Source: Halalkalibacter oceani (GTDB lineage Bacteria > Bacillota > Bacilli > Bacillales > Bacillaceae_D). From it: a DNA stretch of 64,000 bases. Position 1 is the first letter of the stretch. Each line of letters opens with the position of its first letter. Location: NCBI RefSeq assembly GCF_023715605.1, contig NZ_JAMBOL010000009.1, positions 62,001 through 126,000 on the forward strand, in the 5' to 3' direction. The position numbers and the translations under genes were made by a program. Of this stretch, positions 8,829-18,400 are shown one piece after another. Under the pieces are notes generated by a model, which saw nothing but the letters and a program-made list of their open reading frames with translations, ran no database searches and was not told the DNA's origin.

Positions 8829-8880
8829 AGCAAATAGCGGGAGATAGACTACATTTAAATAAAAAAGGAGAGGTTCATTT

Positions 8881-9813
8881 ATGAAGAAAAACTGGAAACA
8901 TATCAGCCTGGCAATCGGGGTCGCCTTTTCATTGACATTGGCGGGCTGCGGCTCCTCAAATGAGGATACGACGTCAGACGGAGCGGACGAAAACGGGCAA
9001 GACTCCGCTGAAGAAACCGCAGCAGTCGGGGAAGCTTTGAACTACACAATTACCGGAATTGATGCCGGCGCAGGCGTTATGGCTGCAGCTCAAAATGCAA
9101 TAGAAGAATACGAGCTTGATGAGTACGAATTGCAGGCAAGCTCGGATGCCGCGATGACAAGCGCTCTGAATGAAGCGATCAGCAACGAAGAAGCGATCGT
9201 TGTCACAGGCTGGAATCCGCATTGGAAATTTTCTAAGTATGACTTAAAATATTTAGACGATCCAAAGGGTGTGTTCGGTGATGCCGAAAACATTCATACA
9301 ATGGCACGGCTTGGTTTAGAGGAAGATATGCCGGAAGCTTATCAAGTGCTCGACAACTTCCATTGGACAGAAGACGACATGGGTGAAATCATGGTCGCGA
9401 TTAACGAAGGACAGGATCCGGAAGAAGCAGCCGCCGAGTGGGTCGAAAACAATCCGGATAAAGTAGCAGAATGGACCGACGGAGTTGATTCTGTTGACGG
9501 TGAAACCATTGTCCTTGCTCTCGTAGCCTGGGATTCTGAAATTGCCTCCACGAACATGATCGCAAAAGTATTGGAGGGAATCGGCTATAACGTAGAAATC
9601 AGCCCGATGGAAGGCGGTTATATGTGGGCTGCCATCGCCAATGGCGAAGCGGACGCGATGGTTGCCGCCTGGCTGCCGGCGACACACGGCGCTTACTTTG
9701 AAGATTACCAGGACGATGTCATCGATCTTGGAACCAACCTGGAAGGCGCGAAAATCGGACTCGTTGTCCCTGCCTACATGGACATTGATTCCATCGAAGA
9801 TTTAAAAGAATAA
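8881..9813 (+). CDS. opuAC: Glycine betaine-binding lipoprotein OpuAC
   Basis: Lipid-anchored substrate-binding subunit of OpuA. A signal peptide ends in the lipobox LAGC (Cys23), followed by a long Ser/Glu/Asp-rich linker. The OpuAC fold has tryptophans in TGWNPHWKF, LVAWDSEIAS and MVAAWLPATHGAYF at positions where the family forms the aromatic cage around the trimethylammonium group. At 310 residues it is slightly longer than B. subtilis OpuAC (293) because of the linker. The mature protein is very acidic. AGGAGAGG precedes the ATG. Confidence 0.95.
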   Translation: MKKNWKHISLAIGVAFSLTLAGCGSSNEDTTSDGADENGQDSAEETAAVGEALNYTITGIDAGAGVMAAAQNAIEEYELDEYELQASSDAAMTSALNEAISNEEAIVVTGWNPHWKFSKYDLKYLDDPKGVFGDAENIHTMARLGLEEDMPEAYQVLDNFHWTEDDMGEIMVAINEGQDPEEAAAEWVENNPDKVAEWTDGVDSVDGETIVLALVAWDSEIASTNMIAKVLEGIGYNVEISPMEGGYMWAAIANGEADAMVAAWLPATHGAYFEDYQDDVIDLGTNLEGAKIGLVVPAYMDIDSIEDLKE

Positions 9814-9827
9814 TCTGCTAACACAGA

Positions 9828-9878
9828 AGAGCCTGAAGCAGAGGTGTTGTTCACCTTTTGTTTCAGGCTCTCTTTTTT
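9828..9878 (+). terminator. Terminator after opuAC
   Basis: AGAGCCTGAA (9828-9837) pairs with TTCAGGCTCT (9862-9871), followed by CTTTTTTGG. It sits between convergent genes and may also stop the MATE transcript. Confidence 0.88.
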
Positions 9879-9881
9879 GGT

Positions 9882-11258
9882 TTACTCCATATACTCCCCC
9901 GCATCGGCCTGCTTCTCTACCCGTCGCTGTACGACTCTCAGCCGCAGGAAAAAGCCAAGCGCAGCGCACGTTAAGCCTAATGTGATCCCGATCCAGAAGC
10001 CAAACGGCCCGAGCGCTGTCGCGGAGGCTAATAGATAGCCGGACGGAATGCCGATAAGCCAGTAGGAAATGAAGGCCGTCACAAAGGGTAGCTTCACATC
10101 CTTATAGCCGCGCAGCACCCCTTGAAGACCAGATTGAGCCGCATCAGAAATTTGATAAAAAATCGCAAAAATAAAAAACTGACTCGCCATGAGAACAACT
10201 TCCCGCTCAGTTGTATAAAGATAGGCAATCGGCTCACGCAAAAAGTAAAGAAACAACGCGCTGATGCCCAGTATGCCAATGCCGCTCAATACCCCGAGCT
10301 TGCCATACTGTTTGGCAGCCTGCAAATTACCAGCGCCTACCGAGAAGCCGACGACAATCGTCAGCGCCATTGAAATGCTTAGCGGAATCATGAAAATCAA
10401 CGACGTAAAGTTAAAAGCGATTTGATGTGCCGCCACCGTCACCGTCGCGAACATCCGCCCCATCATCAAGGTCACGACTGAAAAGATGCTCGCTTCAAAA
10501 AAGATCGACAGCCCCATCGGCACCCCAATCCGCAGCTGTTCTTTCCAGGCACGCAGCGAGGGCTTCACCCATTGCTGAAACAAGCGGTACTGTCTCAGCA
10601 CCCTGATCCGGAATGTCATCGTGACACTAATCACAAACATGATCCAATAGGTAATCGCTGTGGCGTATCCCGCGCCGATTCCACCAAGTGCCGGCAGGCC
10701 GAAATGACCAAAAATCAAACCGTAATTCAGCACTGCATTACAGGGCAGGGCCAGCACGGTAATAACCATTGTAATGCGCGTATAGCCTTGCGCATCGAAA
10801 AAATAACGCAGCACATTCGTGCAAAACAGCGGAATAATCCCGAGCGCCAATCCGGCTAAATAATGATAGGAAATGTAGGCGACATTCGGTTCAAGCTTCA
10901 TAAACGCAAGCACCGGCTCGAGAACCAGCCTACCTGCGCCGGCGACGGCAATCGCCAGCATAAGCGCGACATAAAGAGCTTGACGGACAGAATTGGCAAT
11001 CCGGTGGCGCTCGTTGCTGCCAATCAATTGGGCGACAATCGGCGTTACCGCAAGCAAAATTCCATTCATCCCGGTAAAAATCGGCATCCACAGACTGGCA
11101 CCAATCGCCACCCCGGCCAAATCAACTGTTCCGACACGCCCGGCCATCATCGTGTCGATTAGCTTCATCGCGAAAAAGCTTACTTGTGTAACAACAATCG
11201 GCCATAAGATTGTCAAAAACAGGCCGATTTTTTCTCTCCATGTCTCCGCATGGTACAT
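9882..11258 (-). CDS. MATE family efflux transporter (NorM type)
   Basis: A 458-residue, 12-helix polytopic protein of the multidrug and toxic-compound extrusion family, driven by Na+ or H+ antiport. The N-terminal repeat starts with WPIVVTQVSFFAMKLIDTMMAGRVG and the second half mirrors it (~240-450), as is characteristic of the fold. ATG 11258 has GGGAGAG just upstream; a GTG four codons earlier is less likely. It stands alone between opuA and the roc operon. Substrates cannot be inferred. Confidence 0.9.
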   Translation of the reverse strand: MYHAETWREKIGLFLTILWPIVVTQVSFFAMKLIDTMMAGRVGTVDLAGVAIGASLWMPIFTGMNGILLAVTPIVAQLIGSNERHRIANSVRQALYVALMLAIAVAGAGRLVLEPVLAFMKLEPNVAYISYHYLAGLALGIIPLFCTNVLRYFFDAQGYTRITMVITVLALPCNAVLNYGLIFGHFGLPALGGIGAGYATAITYWIMFVISVTMTFRIRVLRQYRLFQQWVKPSLRAWKEQLRIGVPMGLSIFFEASIFSVVTLMMGRMFATVTVAAHQIAFNFTSLIFMIPLSISMALTIVVGFSVGAGNLQAAKQYGKLGVLSGIGILGISALFLYFLREPIAYLYTTEREVVLMASQFFIFAIFYQISDAAQSGLQGVLRGYKDVKLPFVTAFISYWLIGIPSGYLLASATALGPFGFWIGITLGLTCAALGFFLRLRVVQRRVEKQADAGEYME

Positions 11259-11351
11259 ATTCTCTCCCACCTTATATGCTCTATCTTTCTATTCTTCTCT
11301 AGTATTCACAACAATAACTGGAAACGCAACCCCGTGAAAAGCGGTGTCTGT

Positions 11352-11421
11352 GCCACGATCCAAAAAGCCCGGAACAAAAGGTCACTTCCGACCATTTGTC
11401 CCGGGCCGCGGCCGCCATTGC
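11352..11421 (-). repeat. Divergent structured repeat, copy E, serving as putB terminator
   Basis: Read on the minus strand: GCAATGGC, GGCCGC, a strong inner helix (GCCCGGGACAAATGGTC with GACCTTTTGTTCCGGGC), then TTTTTGGATCGTGGC. The order, the GCAATGGC start and the GATCGTGGC end match the dispersed structured repeat, though the inner helix differs completely. The T-run after the helix lets it act as an intrinsic terminator 37 bp past the putB stop. Confidence 0.55.
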
Positions 11422-11442
11422 TGAATACCGCCCAACAACATT

Positions 11443-12360
11443 TTATTTTTTAAAAAGCCCTCTTAAGGCAAAGGCGACATTTTGCGGCCGCTCAGCTAAC
11501 CGTCGCATAAAGTAGCCATACCAGTCTTCCCCATATGGAACATAGACGCGCATCCGGTAGCCCTGAGCGGCAATTTCCCTTTGCAGGCCGGGACGGAAGC
11601 CGTACAGCATTTGAAATTCGTATTGCGATCTCGGAATGCGCTGCTCGCGGCAATAGTCCTTTACCTTTTTAATCATCCGATGATCATGACTCGCAATCGC
11701 CGTGTAGCTGCCACTATCGAGATGCTGCTTAATGATCCGGAAAAAGTTGTCATCGATCTCGCTTTTCTGCTGATACGCAACCGACTTCGGCTCTTTGTAG
11801 GCTCCTTTGACGAGACGGAGCGGCACGCCTTCGAGCTTCCGCAGATCATCAGCGGCGCAATGTAAATAAGCCTGAATCGCCGTTCCGACATTTTCATGCG
11901 AGTCCCGCAGCCGGGCAAGAATTTCCAACGTCGCTTCCCGGCGCGAATAATCCTCCATATCAATTTGGACAAAATTCCGCTTTGCCTCGGCGGCACGGAC
12001 GATCCGCTTCATATGATGCAGGCAGAGCTCCTGGTCAATGTCTAAGCCGAGCTGGGTCAATTTCACGGAAAGCTGACTATCGACGCCGGCGTCATCCAGC
12101 GCCTCGAGCGTTTGAATGCACACCTCCGCCGCAGCGCGCGCCTCCTCCTTTGTCGATACGAATTCGCCCAAGTGATCGACCGTACAGACGAGTCCCTGTT
12201 CATTCAGTGTTCGCACCGTTTGGACGACACTTTCAATCGTAGTGCCGGCCACGACTTGCGAGGCACCGAGCCGCAGGCCCCATCTCCGCGCACCTTTCGT
12301 CAGGAGCTTGTTTTTTGATAACGCGATAAAGAAGTGCCTTGATAGTTTGTCGACGACCAT
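11443..12360 (-). CDS. putB: Proline dehydrogenase
   Basis: FAD-dependent enzyme that oxidises L-proline to pyrroline-5-carboxylate and passes electrons to the respiratory chain. The single-domain monofunctional (PutB/FadM) form is ~305 residues, with conserved SVKLTQLGLDID, the RLVKGAYKE motif (~190) and the C-terminal RRLAERPQN signature. ATG 12360 suits the GGGGAGGGG ribosome site better than the ATG two codons upstream. It is the third gene of rocD-rocA-putB; its product is the substrate of the gene before it. Regulation is probably through the sigma-54 promoter upstream of rocD. Confidence 0.93.
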   Translation of the reverse strand: MVVDKLSRHFFIALSKNKLLTKGARRWGLRLGASQVVAGTTIESVVQTVRTLNEQGLVCTVDHLGEFVSTKEEARAAAEVCIQTLEALDDAGVDSQLSVKLTQLGLDIDQELCLHHMKRIVRAAEAKRNFVQIDMEDYSRREATLEILARLRDSHENVGTAIQAYLHCAADDLRKLEGVPLRLVKGAYKEPKSVAYQQKSEIDDNFFRIIKQHLDSGSYTAIASHDHRMIKKVKDYCREQRIPRSQYEFQMLYGFRPGLQREIAAQGYRMRVYVPYGEDWYGYFMRRLAERPQNVAFALRGLFKK

Positions 12361-12381
12361 CCGCATCCCCTCCCCGCCTGT

Positions 12382-13929
12382 TTAATACATTTCGGAAATG
12401 GTTTTCGCCTGCATGTGAAGAATGAGATAGTCAGGGCCGCCCGCTTTTGAATCCGTTCCCGACATCTTAAAGCCGCCGAACGGATGATAGCCGACAATCG
12501 CCCCGGTGCAATTACGGTTAAAGTAAAGATTGCCGACGTGAAAGTCACGCTTCGCCTGCTCAATCCGCTCGCGATTTGTCGTGATCACCGCGCCTGTTAA
12601 GCCGTATTCTGTGTTGTTGGCAATGTCCAGCGCCTCCTCGAAGTCACGCGCTTTGCTGAAGGCAAGCACAGGGCCAAAGATTTCCTCCTGCATAATGCGC
12701 GCTTTTGGGTCGGCATCAGCGAACACCGTCGGCTCGATAAAAAAGCCGTCCGCATTATCACCGCTTCCTCCGGCGACAAGACGGGCTTCCTGCTTGCCAA
12801 TTTCAATATATTCCATAATTTTCGTATATGCCGCCTGATCGATCACCGGTCCCATATAGACGTCGGCCGTAGTTGGCTCTCCGACGGACAGCGCCTTCGT
12901 CAATGCGACGACACGCTCAAGAACTTCATCATAAACCGCCTGATCGACAACAGCGCGCGACCCGGCCGAGCATTTCTGACCGGAGAAGCCGAAGGCCGAG
13001 GTGACGATCGCCTGCGCCGCCAGCTCTAAATCAGCTTCCTTATCGACAACGACTGTATCCTTGCCGCCCATCTCGACAATCACCCGCTTTAAATGCTGCT
13101 GCCCCGGCTGAACAGCGGCGGCGCGTTCATAAAGCCGGACCCCTACATCACGTGAGCCGGTAAACGTAATCAGAGTCGTTTTCGGGTGGTCAACAAGATA
13201 GTCGCCGATTTCACTGCCGCTGCCGGGCACGAAGTTCACGACGCCCGGAGGCAGGCCGGCCTCTTCCAGCACTTCGACAAACTTATAGGCGACGACCGGA
13301 GTCGCGCTCGCCGGCTTCAACAGGACGGTGTTTCCTGTTACGAGCGGCGCTACCGTTGTCCCGGCCATGATCGCAAAAGCGAAATTCCACGGAGAAATCG
13401 TCAGGCAGACCCCCGTTGGTGTATAGAGATAACGGTTATGCTCCCCGGCCCGGCTATTTACCGGCTTCCCGTCCTTTAAGGCAATCATTTGTCGCCCGTA
13501 ATATTCCATGAAATCAATCGCCTCCGCAGTATCGGCATCGGCTTCCTTCCACGGCTTTCCGGCCTCTTTTACAAGCCAGGCGGAAAATTCATGCTTCCGT
13601 CGTCTTACGATCGCCGCCGCCCGGATCAATAGATTGGCCCGCTCTTCCGGGCTGACCTTTCTCCAGCTTTGAAAGGCGGCATCTGCTGCCTCCATCGCCT
13701 GTTCTGCTTGCTCCTTGCCTGCTTTGGCGACGACCCCGATCACCTCGGACTTATTCGCCGGATTGCACGATGTGATCGTCTCCGCTGTCATTAGCCGTTT
13801 CCCTCCAATCACAAGCGGGTAGTCGGCACCAAGCTGCGCTTCGACCTTTTGTAAGGCAGCGGCAAAGGCGCTGCGGTTTTCCTCAATCGCAAAATCCGTA
13901 AATGGTTCATGGCTGTATGCTTGTAGCAT
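12382..13929 (-). CDS. rocA: L-glutamate gamma-semialdehyde dehydrogenase (P5C dehydrogenase)
   Basis: NAD-dependent oxidation of glutamate semialdehyde, from ornithine or proline, to glutamate. It is a 515-residue ALDH-fold protein, exactly the B. subtilis RocA length when ATG 13929 is used (AAAGGAG eight bases upstream). The N-terminal [10 protein letters not shown] is a RocA/PutC hallmark. The catalytic glutamate is in VEMGGKDT (~295) and the nucleophile cysteine in [13 protein letters not shown] (~325). It lies between rocD (35 bp gap) and putB (21 bp gap). It could equally be named putC. Confidence 0.95.
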   Translation of the reverse strand: MLQAYSHEPFTDFAIEENRSAFAAALQKVEAQLGADYPLVIGGKRLMTAETITSCNPANKSEVIGVVAKAGKEQAEQAMEAADAAFQSWRKVSPEERANLLIRAAAIVRRRKHEFSAWLVKEAGKPWKEADADTAEAIDFMEYYGRQMIALKDGKPVNSRAGEHNRYLYTPTGVCLTISPWNFAFAIMAGTTVAPLVTGNTVLLKPASATPVVAYKFVEVLEEAGLPPGVVNFVPGSGSEIGDYLVDHPKTTLITFTGSRDVGVRLYERAAAVQPGQQHLKRVIVEMGGKDTVVVDKEADLELAAQAIVTSAFGFSGQKCSAGSRAVVDQAVYDEVLERVVALTKALSVGEPTTADVYMGPVIDQAAYTKIMEYIEIGKQEARLVAGGSGDNADGFFIEPTVFADADPKARIMQEEIFGPVLAFSKARDFEEALDIANNTEYGLTGAVITTNRERIEQAKRDFHVGNLYFNRNCTGAIVGYHPFGGFKMSGTDSKAGGPDYLILHMQAKTISEMY

Positions 13930-13964
13930 GATCATCTCTCCTTTTCATTGTCATACGCATCCGG

Positions 13965-15155
13965 TTATGCAGAAAGCACCTTTTTAATCCGGGTCATCGC
14001 CCAATCAAGCTCTTCCCTCGTAATAATTAGCGGCGGCGCGAAACGAATCACATTGTCATGCGTTTCCTTGCAGAGAATGCCCTCTTCCATCAAACGCTCA
14101 CAATACGGGCGGGCTGCCCGATCAAGCTCGACGCCGATGAACAGCCCCCGTCCGCGAACCTCCTTAATGAAAGGCTGCTTCAGCTCTTTTAATTGCTGCT
14201 GCAAATAGTCCCCCTGTTCAAGAGAGCGCTGGACGAGCTGCTCTGTCTCCATCACATCAAGCGCGGCAACAGCAACAGCGCAGGCCAGCGGATTGCCGCC
14301 GAAGGTCGAGCCGTGTGAGCCCGGCTCAAACACCTCTAAAATCGCGCGGTCAGCAGCAACAACTGATATCGGAAAGACCCCGCCGCCGAGCGCCTTGCCG
14401 AGAATATACATATCGGGGACGACGTTCTCCCAGTCAGAGGCGAACATTTTCCCGCTGCGGCCAAGCCCTGATTGAATTTCATCAGCGATAAACAGCACAT
14501 TTTCCTGCCGGCACAAGGCAGCTGCCTCCTTTAGAAAACCGGCCGGTGGCATCCGGATCCCCGCTTCCCCCTGAATCGGTTCAAGTAGAAATGCGGCGGT
14601 ATGAGCGGTAATCGCCTGCTTTAATGCGTCCAAATCGCCGTAAGGGATCACTTTAATCCCCGGCAGCAGCGGTCCAAAGCCGCGCTGGTAGTCCTCATGA
14701 GAGGAAAGCGAGACCGCCGCCATCGTCCGGCCGTGGAAATTGTCTTCACAGACGATGATTTCCGCGCAGTTATCCGGCACTCCTTTCTTGTCATACGCCC
14801 AGCGTCGCGCCGCTTTAATCGCTGTCTCGACGGCCTCCGCTCCGGTATTCATCGGCAGCAGCATATTTTTCTTTGTCAGCCGCGAAACCTTTTCATAGAA
14901 AGGGGCAAGCTGGTCATGGTGAAAGGCGCGTGACGTCAACGTCACCTTCTCCGCCTGGCGCTTCAAGGCGCCAATAATCGCCGGATGGCAGTGGCCCTGA
15001 TTGACAGCCGAATAGGCACTCAACATATCTAGGTAGCGGTTTCCTTCCGGATCTTTCACCCAAACCCCCTTCGCTTCTGAAATGACAATCGGCAGCGGAT
15101 GGTAGTTCCGCGCCCCAAGCTGTTCTGTTCGCTGAATAATCTCTGGTGTTCTCAC
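13965..15155 (-). CDS. rocD: Ornithine aminotransferase
   Basis: PLP enzyme that transfers the delta-amino group of ornithine to 2-oxoglutarate, giving glutamate semialdehyde. The 396-residue class-III aminotransferase has [13 protein letters not shown] near the N-terminus, [13 protein letters not shown] (~103-115), [14 protein letters not shown] (~217-230) and the PLP-binding lysine in ILGKALGGG (~250). GTG 15155 follows AAGGAGGAG by five bases. It is the first gene of the rocD-rocA-putB operon. A textbook sigma-54 promoter lies 36 bp upstream. Confidence 0.95.
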   Translation of the reverse strand: MRTPEIIQRTEQLGARNYHPLPIVISEAKGVWVKDPEGNRYLDMLSAYSAVNQGHCHPAIIGALKRQAEKVTLTSRAFHHDQLAPFYEKVSRLTKKNMLLPMNTGAEAVETAIKAARRWAYDKKGVPDNCAEIIVCEDNFHGRTMAAVSLSSHEDYQRGFGPLLPGIKVIPYGDLDALKQAITAHTAAFLLEPIQGEAGIRMPPAGFLKEAAALCRQENVLFIADEIQSGLGRSGKMFASDWENVVPDMYILGKALGGGVFPISVVAADRAILEVFEPGSHGSTFGGNPLACAVAVAALDVMETEQLVQRSLEQGDYLQQQLKELKQPFIKEVRGRGLFIGVELDRAARPYCERLMEEGILCKETHDNVIRFAPPLIITREELDWAMTRIKKVLSA

Positions 15156-15190
15156 CCAATCTCCTCCTTTTTCAATCCCACATCATTTAT

Positions 15191-15208
15191 TTGCAAGTCT
15201 TATGCCAA
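15191..15208 (-). promoter_or_regulatory. Sigma-54 (SigL) promoter of rocD-rocA-putB
   Basis: On the minus strand the sequence is TTGGCATAAGACTTGCAA: GG and GC are 12 bases apart, the exact -24/-12 geometry of sigma-54 promoters. Transcription would start about 12 bp nearer rocD, leaving a short leader before the GTG. Confidence 0.9.
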
Positions 15209-15240
15209 ACGTTTCTTCAGCATCTCTCACCTCATTCAGT

Positions 15241-15288
15241 GATAAGTGCCAATTTTTTTGTCGCAAACAATAATTTTTTTGCCTTATC
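15241..15288. promoter_or_regulatory. Candidate upstream activating sequence for rocD
   Basis: GATAAG (15241-15246) and CTTATC (15283-15288) form the ends of an imperfect dyad whose arms continue into TGCCAA...TTTGC, about 35-80 bp upstream of the -24 element. The position suits binding of a RocR-type enhancer protein. The sequence match to known RocR sites was not checked. Confidence 0.4.
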
Positions 15289-15399
15289 GAAAAATTTTTT
15301 GTCTATTTTCTTCTTACTTCCTATTTGCAGCGAAAAGGATATTTGCTATTTTCACATTTTCTTTTTAGACTGGAGGAAAGCAGCAGGAGGGCTTTAAAA

Positions 15400-16801
15400 A
15401 TGGATTCTTTAAAAATAGATGATTACTTGAAGCAAATTATGATATATGAGCAGCTGATCAATGAGATTGATGTCGGCATCCACGTCATTAACGAAGCCGG
15501 CAAAACGATTATTTATAATGAAAAAATGATGGAGATTGAGTCGCTTTCCAAGGAGGAGGTGTTGGAAAAGGATTTTCTCGATGTCTTTCTGTTCGAGGAA
15601 GGCCAGCGAAGCACATTACTTGATGCCCTTCATTCAAAAAAGGAAATTCGCAACGTCAAGCAAACGTATTTCACAAACAAGGGGAAAGAAATTAATACGA
15701 TCAACCATACATTTCCCGTCTACCGCAACGGTGCTGTGATGGGCGCCGTTGAAATCGCCAAAGACGTGACGAAGCTCGAGCAATTAATCCGCCAGCAGCA
15801 AGCCGAAAAAAGTCGCGGAACCCGCTTTACGTTTGACAGCCTGATCGGCAAAAGCCCGGTCATGACGGAGGTCATCGAGAATGCCAAACGGGCGACGCGC
15901 ACGCTTTCGTCCGTCTTAATCGTCGGCGAGACGGGCACCGGCAAGGAGCTGTTCGCCCAGAGCATTCACAATGGCAGCGACCGCCAGCAGGCTCCTTTTA
16001 TTTCACAAAATTGTGCGGCAATGCCCGAGACGTTAATAGAAGGACTGCTTTTCGGCACGAAAAAAGGCGCCTTTACCGGGGCGGCCGAACGGCCGGGCCT
16101 GTTTGAACAAGCCGAGGGTGGAACATTGCTTCTTGATGAAATTAACTCGCTCAGCCCACTCCTGCAGGCAAAGCTGCTGCGGGCGATTCAGGAGAAATCC
16201 ATTCGCCGGATCGGCGATACCGTCGATCGAAAGGTCAATGTCCGGATTTTGTCGACGATCAATGAAGACCCTGTTGAAGCGATAGCGGCCAACCGGTTGC
16301 GCAAGGATTTATGTCGTTTCTTTGTTTATACCGCCATTACGCGAGCGCCGAGAGGACATTCTGCTGCTGGCTGACCATTTTATTCATAAATACAATGTCA
16401 TCTTTCAAATGGAGGTCAAAGGATTGGACGAGGACGTTGCCGAACTGTTTCTCCAGTACGACTGGCCAGGGAATGTCCGTGAGCTGGAGCATGTCATTGA
16501 AGGCGCGATGAATTTACTCATCGGCGAAGAACAGATCAGCTGGATTCACCTCCCGTATCACTTCCGGCACCGGACCCAGCTCACTCCACCGAATCACCCC
16601 CTCCCCGCCCTTCAGGAGGAACACGCTTATCAGGCGCGTCCTCTGAAAGATTACTTGGCTGAGGCCGAAAAGCTCTATATTCAGAAGGCGCTTGAGCGCC
16701 ATCACGGACACATCACGAACACAGCGCAGGAGCTGGGGCTAAGCCGCCAAACGCTGCAATACCGGATGAAACGGCTGAATGTAGCGGGGAAGAAAGGATA
16801 A
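15400..16801 (+). pseudogene. rocR: RocR-type sigma-54 activator, broken by a 14-nt deletion
   Basis: Intact RocR is a PAS-AAA+-Fis regulator that activates roc operons from sigma-54 promoters when ornithine or citrulline is present. Here residues 1-305 read normally: PAS-like sensor (~1-125), Walker A GETGTGKE, the sigma-54 contact motif GAFTGA and Walker B GGTLLLDEI. After RLRKDL the frame shifts at ~16311. The correct reading resumes at 16313 as VVSLFIPPLRERREDI, and continues to a Fis-type HTH (NTAQELGLSRQTLQYRMKRL). The conserved YYRLN (15 nt) between them is replaced by one base, a net loss of 14. The first frame ends at 16374, without the arginine-finger side of the AAA+ domain or the DNA-binding domain. 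The start ATG 15400 follows AGGAGG. Confidence 0.88.
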
Positions 16802-16818
16802 ATAACGAGATGATAAAG

Positions 16819-16857
16819 AGCCTGAGCAAAAGGTCGGGTTCCCTTCTGTCTCAGGCT
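16819..16857. terminator. Hairpin between rocR and the acetyltransferase gene
   Basis: AGCCTGAG (16819-16826) pairs with CTCAGGCT (16850-16857). On the minus strand it is followed by CTTTATC. It probably terminates one or both convergent genes, though the T-run is short. Confidence 0.5.
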
Positions 16858-16911
16858 TGATAGTTGCGCAGACTTTGTGTTGCCGCGGCCATACCTGACG
16901 TTTCAAAAGCC

Positions 16912-17421
16912 TTACACCGTCCACTTATAATAGATAAACTTTACGCTTTTCCCATTTATGTTAAATTCCTGATTACTTGTCGAGATGTACTCAAATCCGT
17001 TTTTCTCGAGCACCCTTTGGGAAGCGATGTTATCAGTCGTCGTCTTCGCGGAAATTTGTGTAATGGATTGCCTGTCAATTATGCTTAGTAACAGCTGGAC
17101 GGCTCGACTAGCAATTCCTTTTCCTGTATACGCTTCTCCCACCCGATAGCCGATAAAGCCCAATTGACGAGATAAATCGATATCTACTATGTTCATCCGG
17201 CCAATAATTAAACCGTTTTTGTCCTTTATTAAATAATAGATAGCCTGTCCTTTTCTTTGCTCTTCCAATAATGCGTTGTGCCTTATTTGATAGGTGTCGA
17301 AATGATAGTAATCCTCCCCACGGTCCGGTACCATTTTTTCAAAATACGCTCTGTTTTCAAGCTCAAATTCATATAATTTCTTTGCGTCATCCTGCTTCAA
17401 TATTTCCAGTATGATGTCCAT
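16912..17421 (-). CDS. GNAT family N-acetyltransferase (RimJ-like)
   Basis: A 169-residue acetyltransferase of the RimJ/RimL type, which transfers acetyl from acetyl-CoA to amines, often ribosomal-protein N-termini or small molecules. The acetyl-CoA site is in GYRVGEAYTGKGIASRAVQLLL (~95-115, Q/R-x-x-G-x-A like). The family ending TTDNIASQRVLEKNGFE (~127-143) follows. ATG 17421 sits after GAGAGGAAA. Substrate unknown; single gene downstream of the lipoprotein below, 42 bp apart, so possibly co-transcribed. Confidence 0.85.
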   Translation of the reverse strand: MDIILEILKQDDAKKLYEFELENRAYFEKMVPDRGEDYYHFDTYQIRHNALLEEQRKGQAIYYLIKDKNGLIIGRMNIVDIDLSRQLGFIGYRVGEAYTGKGIASRAVQLLLSIIDRQSITQISAKTTTDNIASQRVLEKNGFEYISTSNQEFNINGKSVKFIYYKWTV

Positions 17422-17463
17422 TTTCCTCTCCACTCTATTTGATTTCCAAAGGGAAAAACCGTA

Positions 17464-18132
17464 TTATTCTAATTCCTGAATGATCTGTTTAAACTCATCA
17501 ACCGCCATCCCTTTAACGGAGCGGCTTTTTTCCGGATCAAAAGCGTTAAGGCTTACAGAAGATTCTTCAGGAGAAAAGGGATTCTCAACCGAATGAACTT
17601 GTTCATTTACCACTGCAAATTTCCCATGATATTCACCGGTTATGGAATAAACATTTTTCTGAGAAGGATGCGGATCGAGAAACAAAATATATCTTTCCTT
17701 GCTTTCCATTAGTGGATTGTCACGTAGAACATACACTTCTCCACTGCCTTCATCTTCTTCCATGATTCCAACCTGATTAACCTGGATTTCTTTCGTGGAA
17801 AGCTCTCCTTTTAAAACGTCTAGCACTCTTGCATTGTAATAAGTAGTATCTTCAGACTCCACTTCTTTTTCAACACCTGTAATCTCCACTTCCGCTATCA
17901 CGTTAGTATCAGCATAAAGCTCTGTTAATGAATCATAATACTTTTGCAAACTCATTTGACTCACTCTGACTGTTTCTACTGAATCAGGAAGGTCGTCGGG
18001 AATGAAATCTAGCTTTCCAACCTTTTCTCCAGAGCCTTCCATCAATTCCTCCGTTGATTGTTGACTTTCAGCCTGTGTACCACAACCAGTCAATAGAAGA
18101 CCTAATGCTACTAAGAGATATAGACGGTTCAT
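17464..18132 (-). CDS. Acidic lipoprotein, unknown function
   Basis: The 222-residue product has a type-II signal peptide with lipobox LTGC (Cys17) and a very acidic mature part. Residues ~75-165 look like a small beta-barrel repeated in exported Bacillus proteins that respond to cell-surface conditions (VIAEVEITGVEKE ... YILFLDPHP), but I assign no family. GGAGGAACAG precedes the ATG. It may share a transcript with the acetyltransferase. Confidence 0.7.
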   Translation of the reverse strand: MNRLYLLVALGLLLTGCGTQAESQQSTEELMEGSGEKVGKLDFIPDDLPDSVETVRVSQMSLQKYYDSLTELYADTNVIAEVEITGVEKEVESEDTTYYNARVLDVLKGELSTKEIQVNQVGIMEEDEGSGEVYVLRDNPLMESKERYILFLDPHPSQKNVYSITGEYHGKFAVVNEQVHSVENPFSPEESSVSLNAFDPEKSRSVKGMAVDEFKQIIQELE

Positions 18133-18325
18133 TCTGTTCCTCCTTTTAAAAATTAATATGTAAGGCCACTTTTGCAGCTTTTGATAAGACTTTCATGGTC
18201 AAATCTCCTCAATATGTTTTATTTTATAACCATTTCCTGTATGGGGATAAAAATCTGGTAAATAAACATACTTTTTAGCAATAATTACATATTCCATAAG
18301 GCTGAGTTGCTTTAATTTCCATGAG

Positions 18326-18363
18326 AAAGCCGCATTGCTCCACTGAACAATGCGGCTTTTTGA
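18326..18363 (-). terminator. Terminator of the DUF2935 gene
   Basis: AAAGCCGCATTG (18326-18337) pairs with CAATGCGGCTTT (18348-18359). T-rich sequence follows on either strand, so it can act in both directions. Confidence 0.75.
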
Positions 18364-18400
18364 ATTTAGGTTGGCTCCTGGTACAACTGGGATAACGCTC

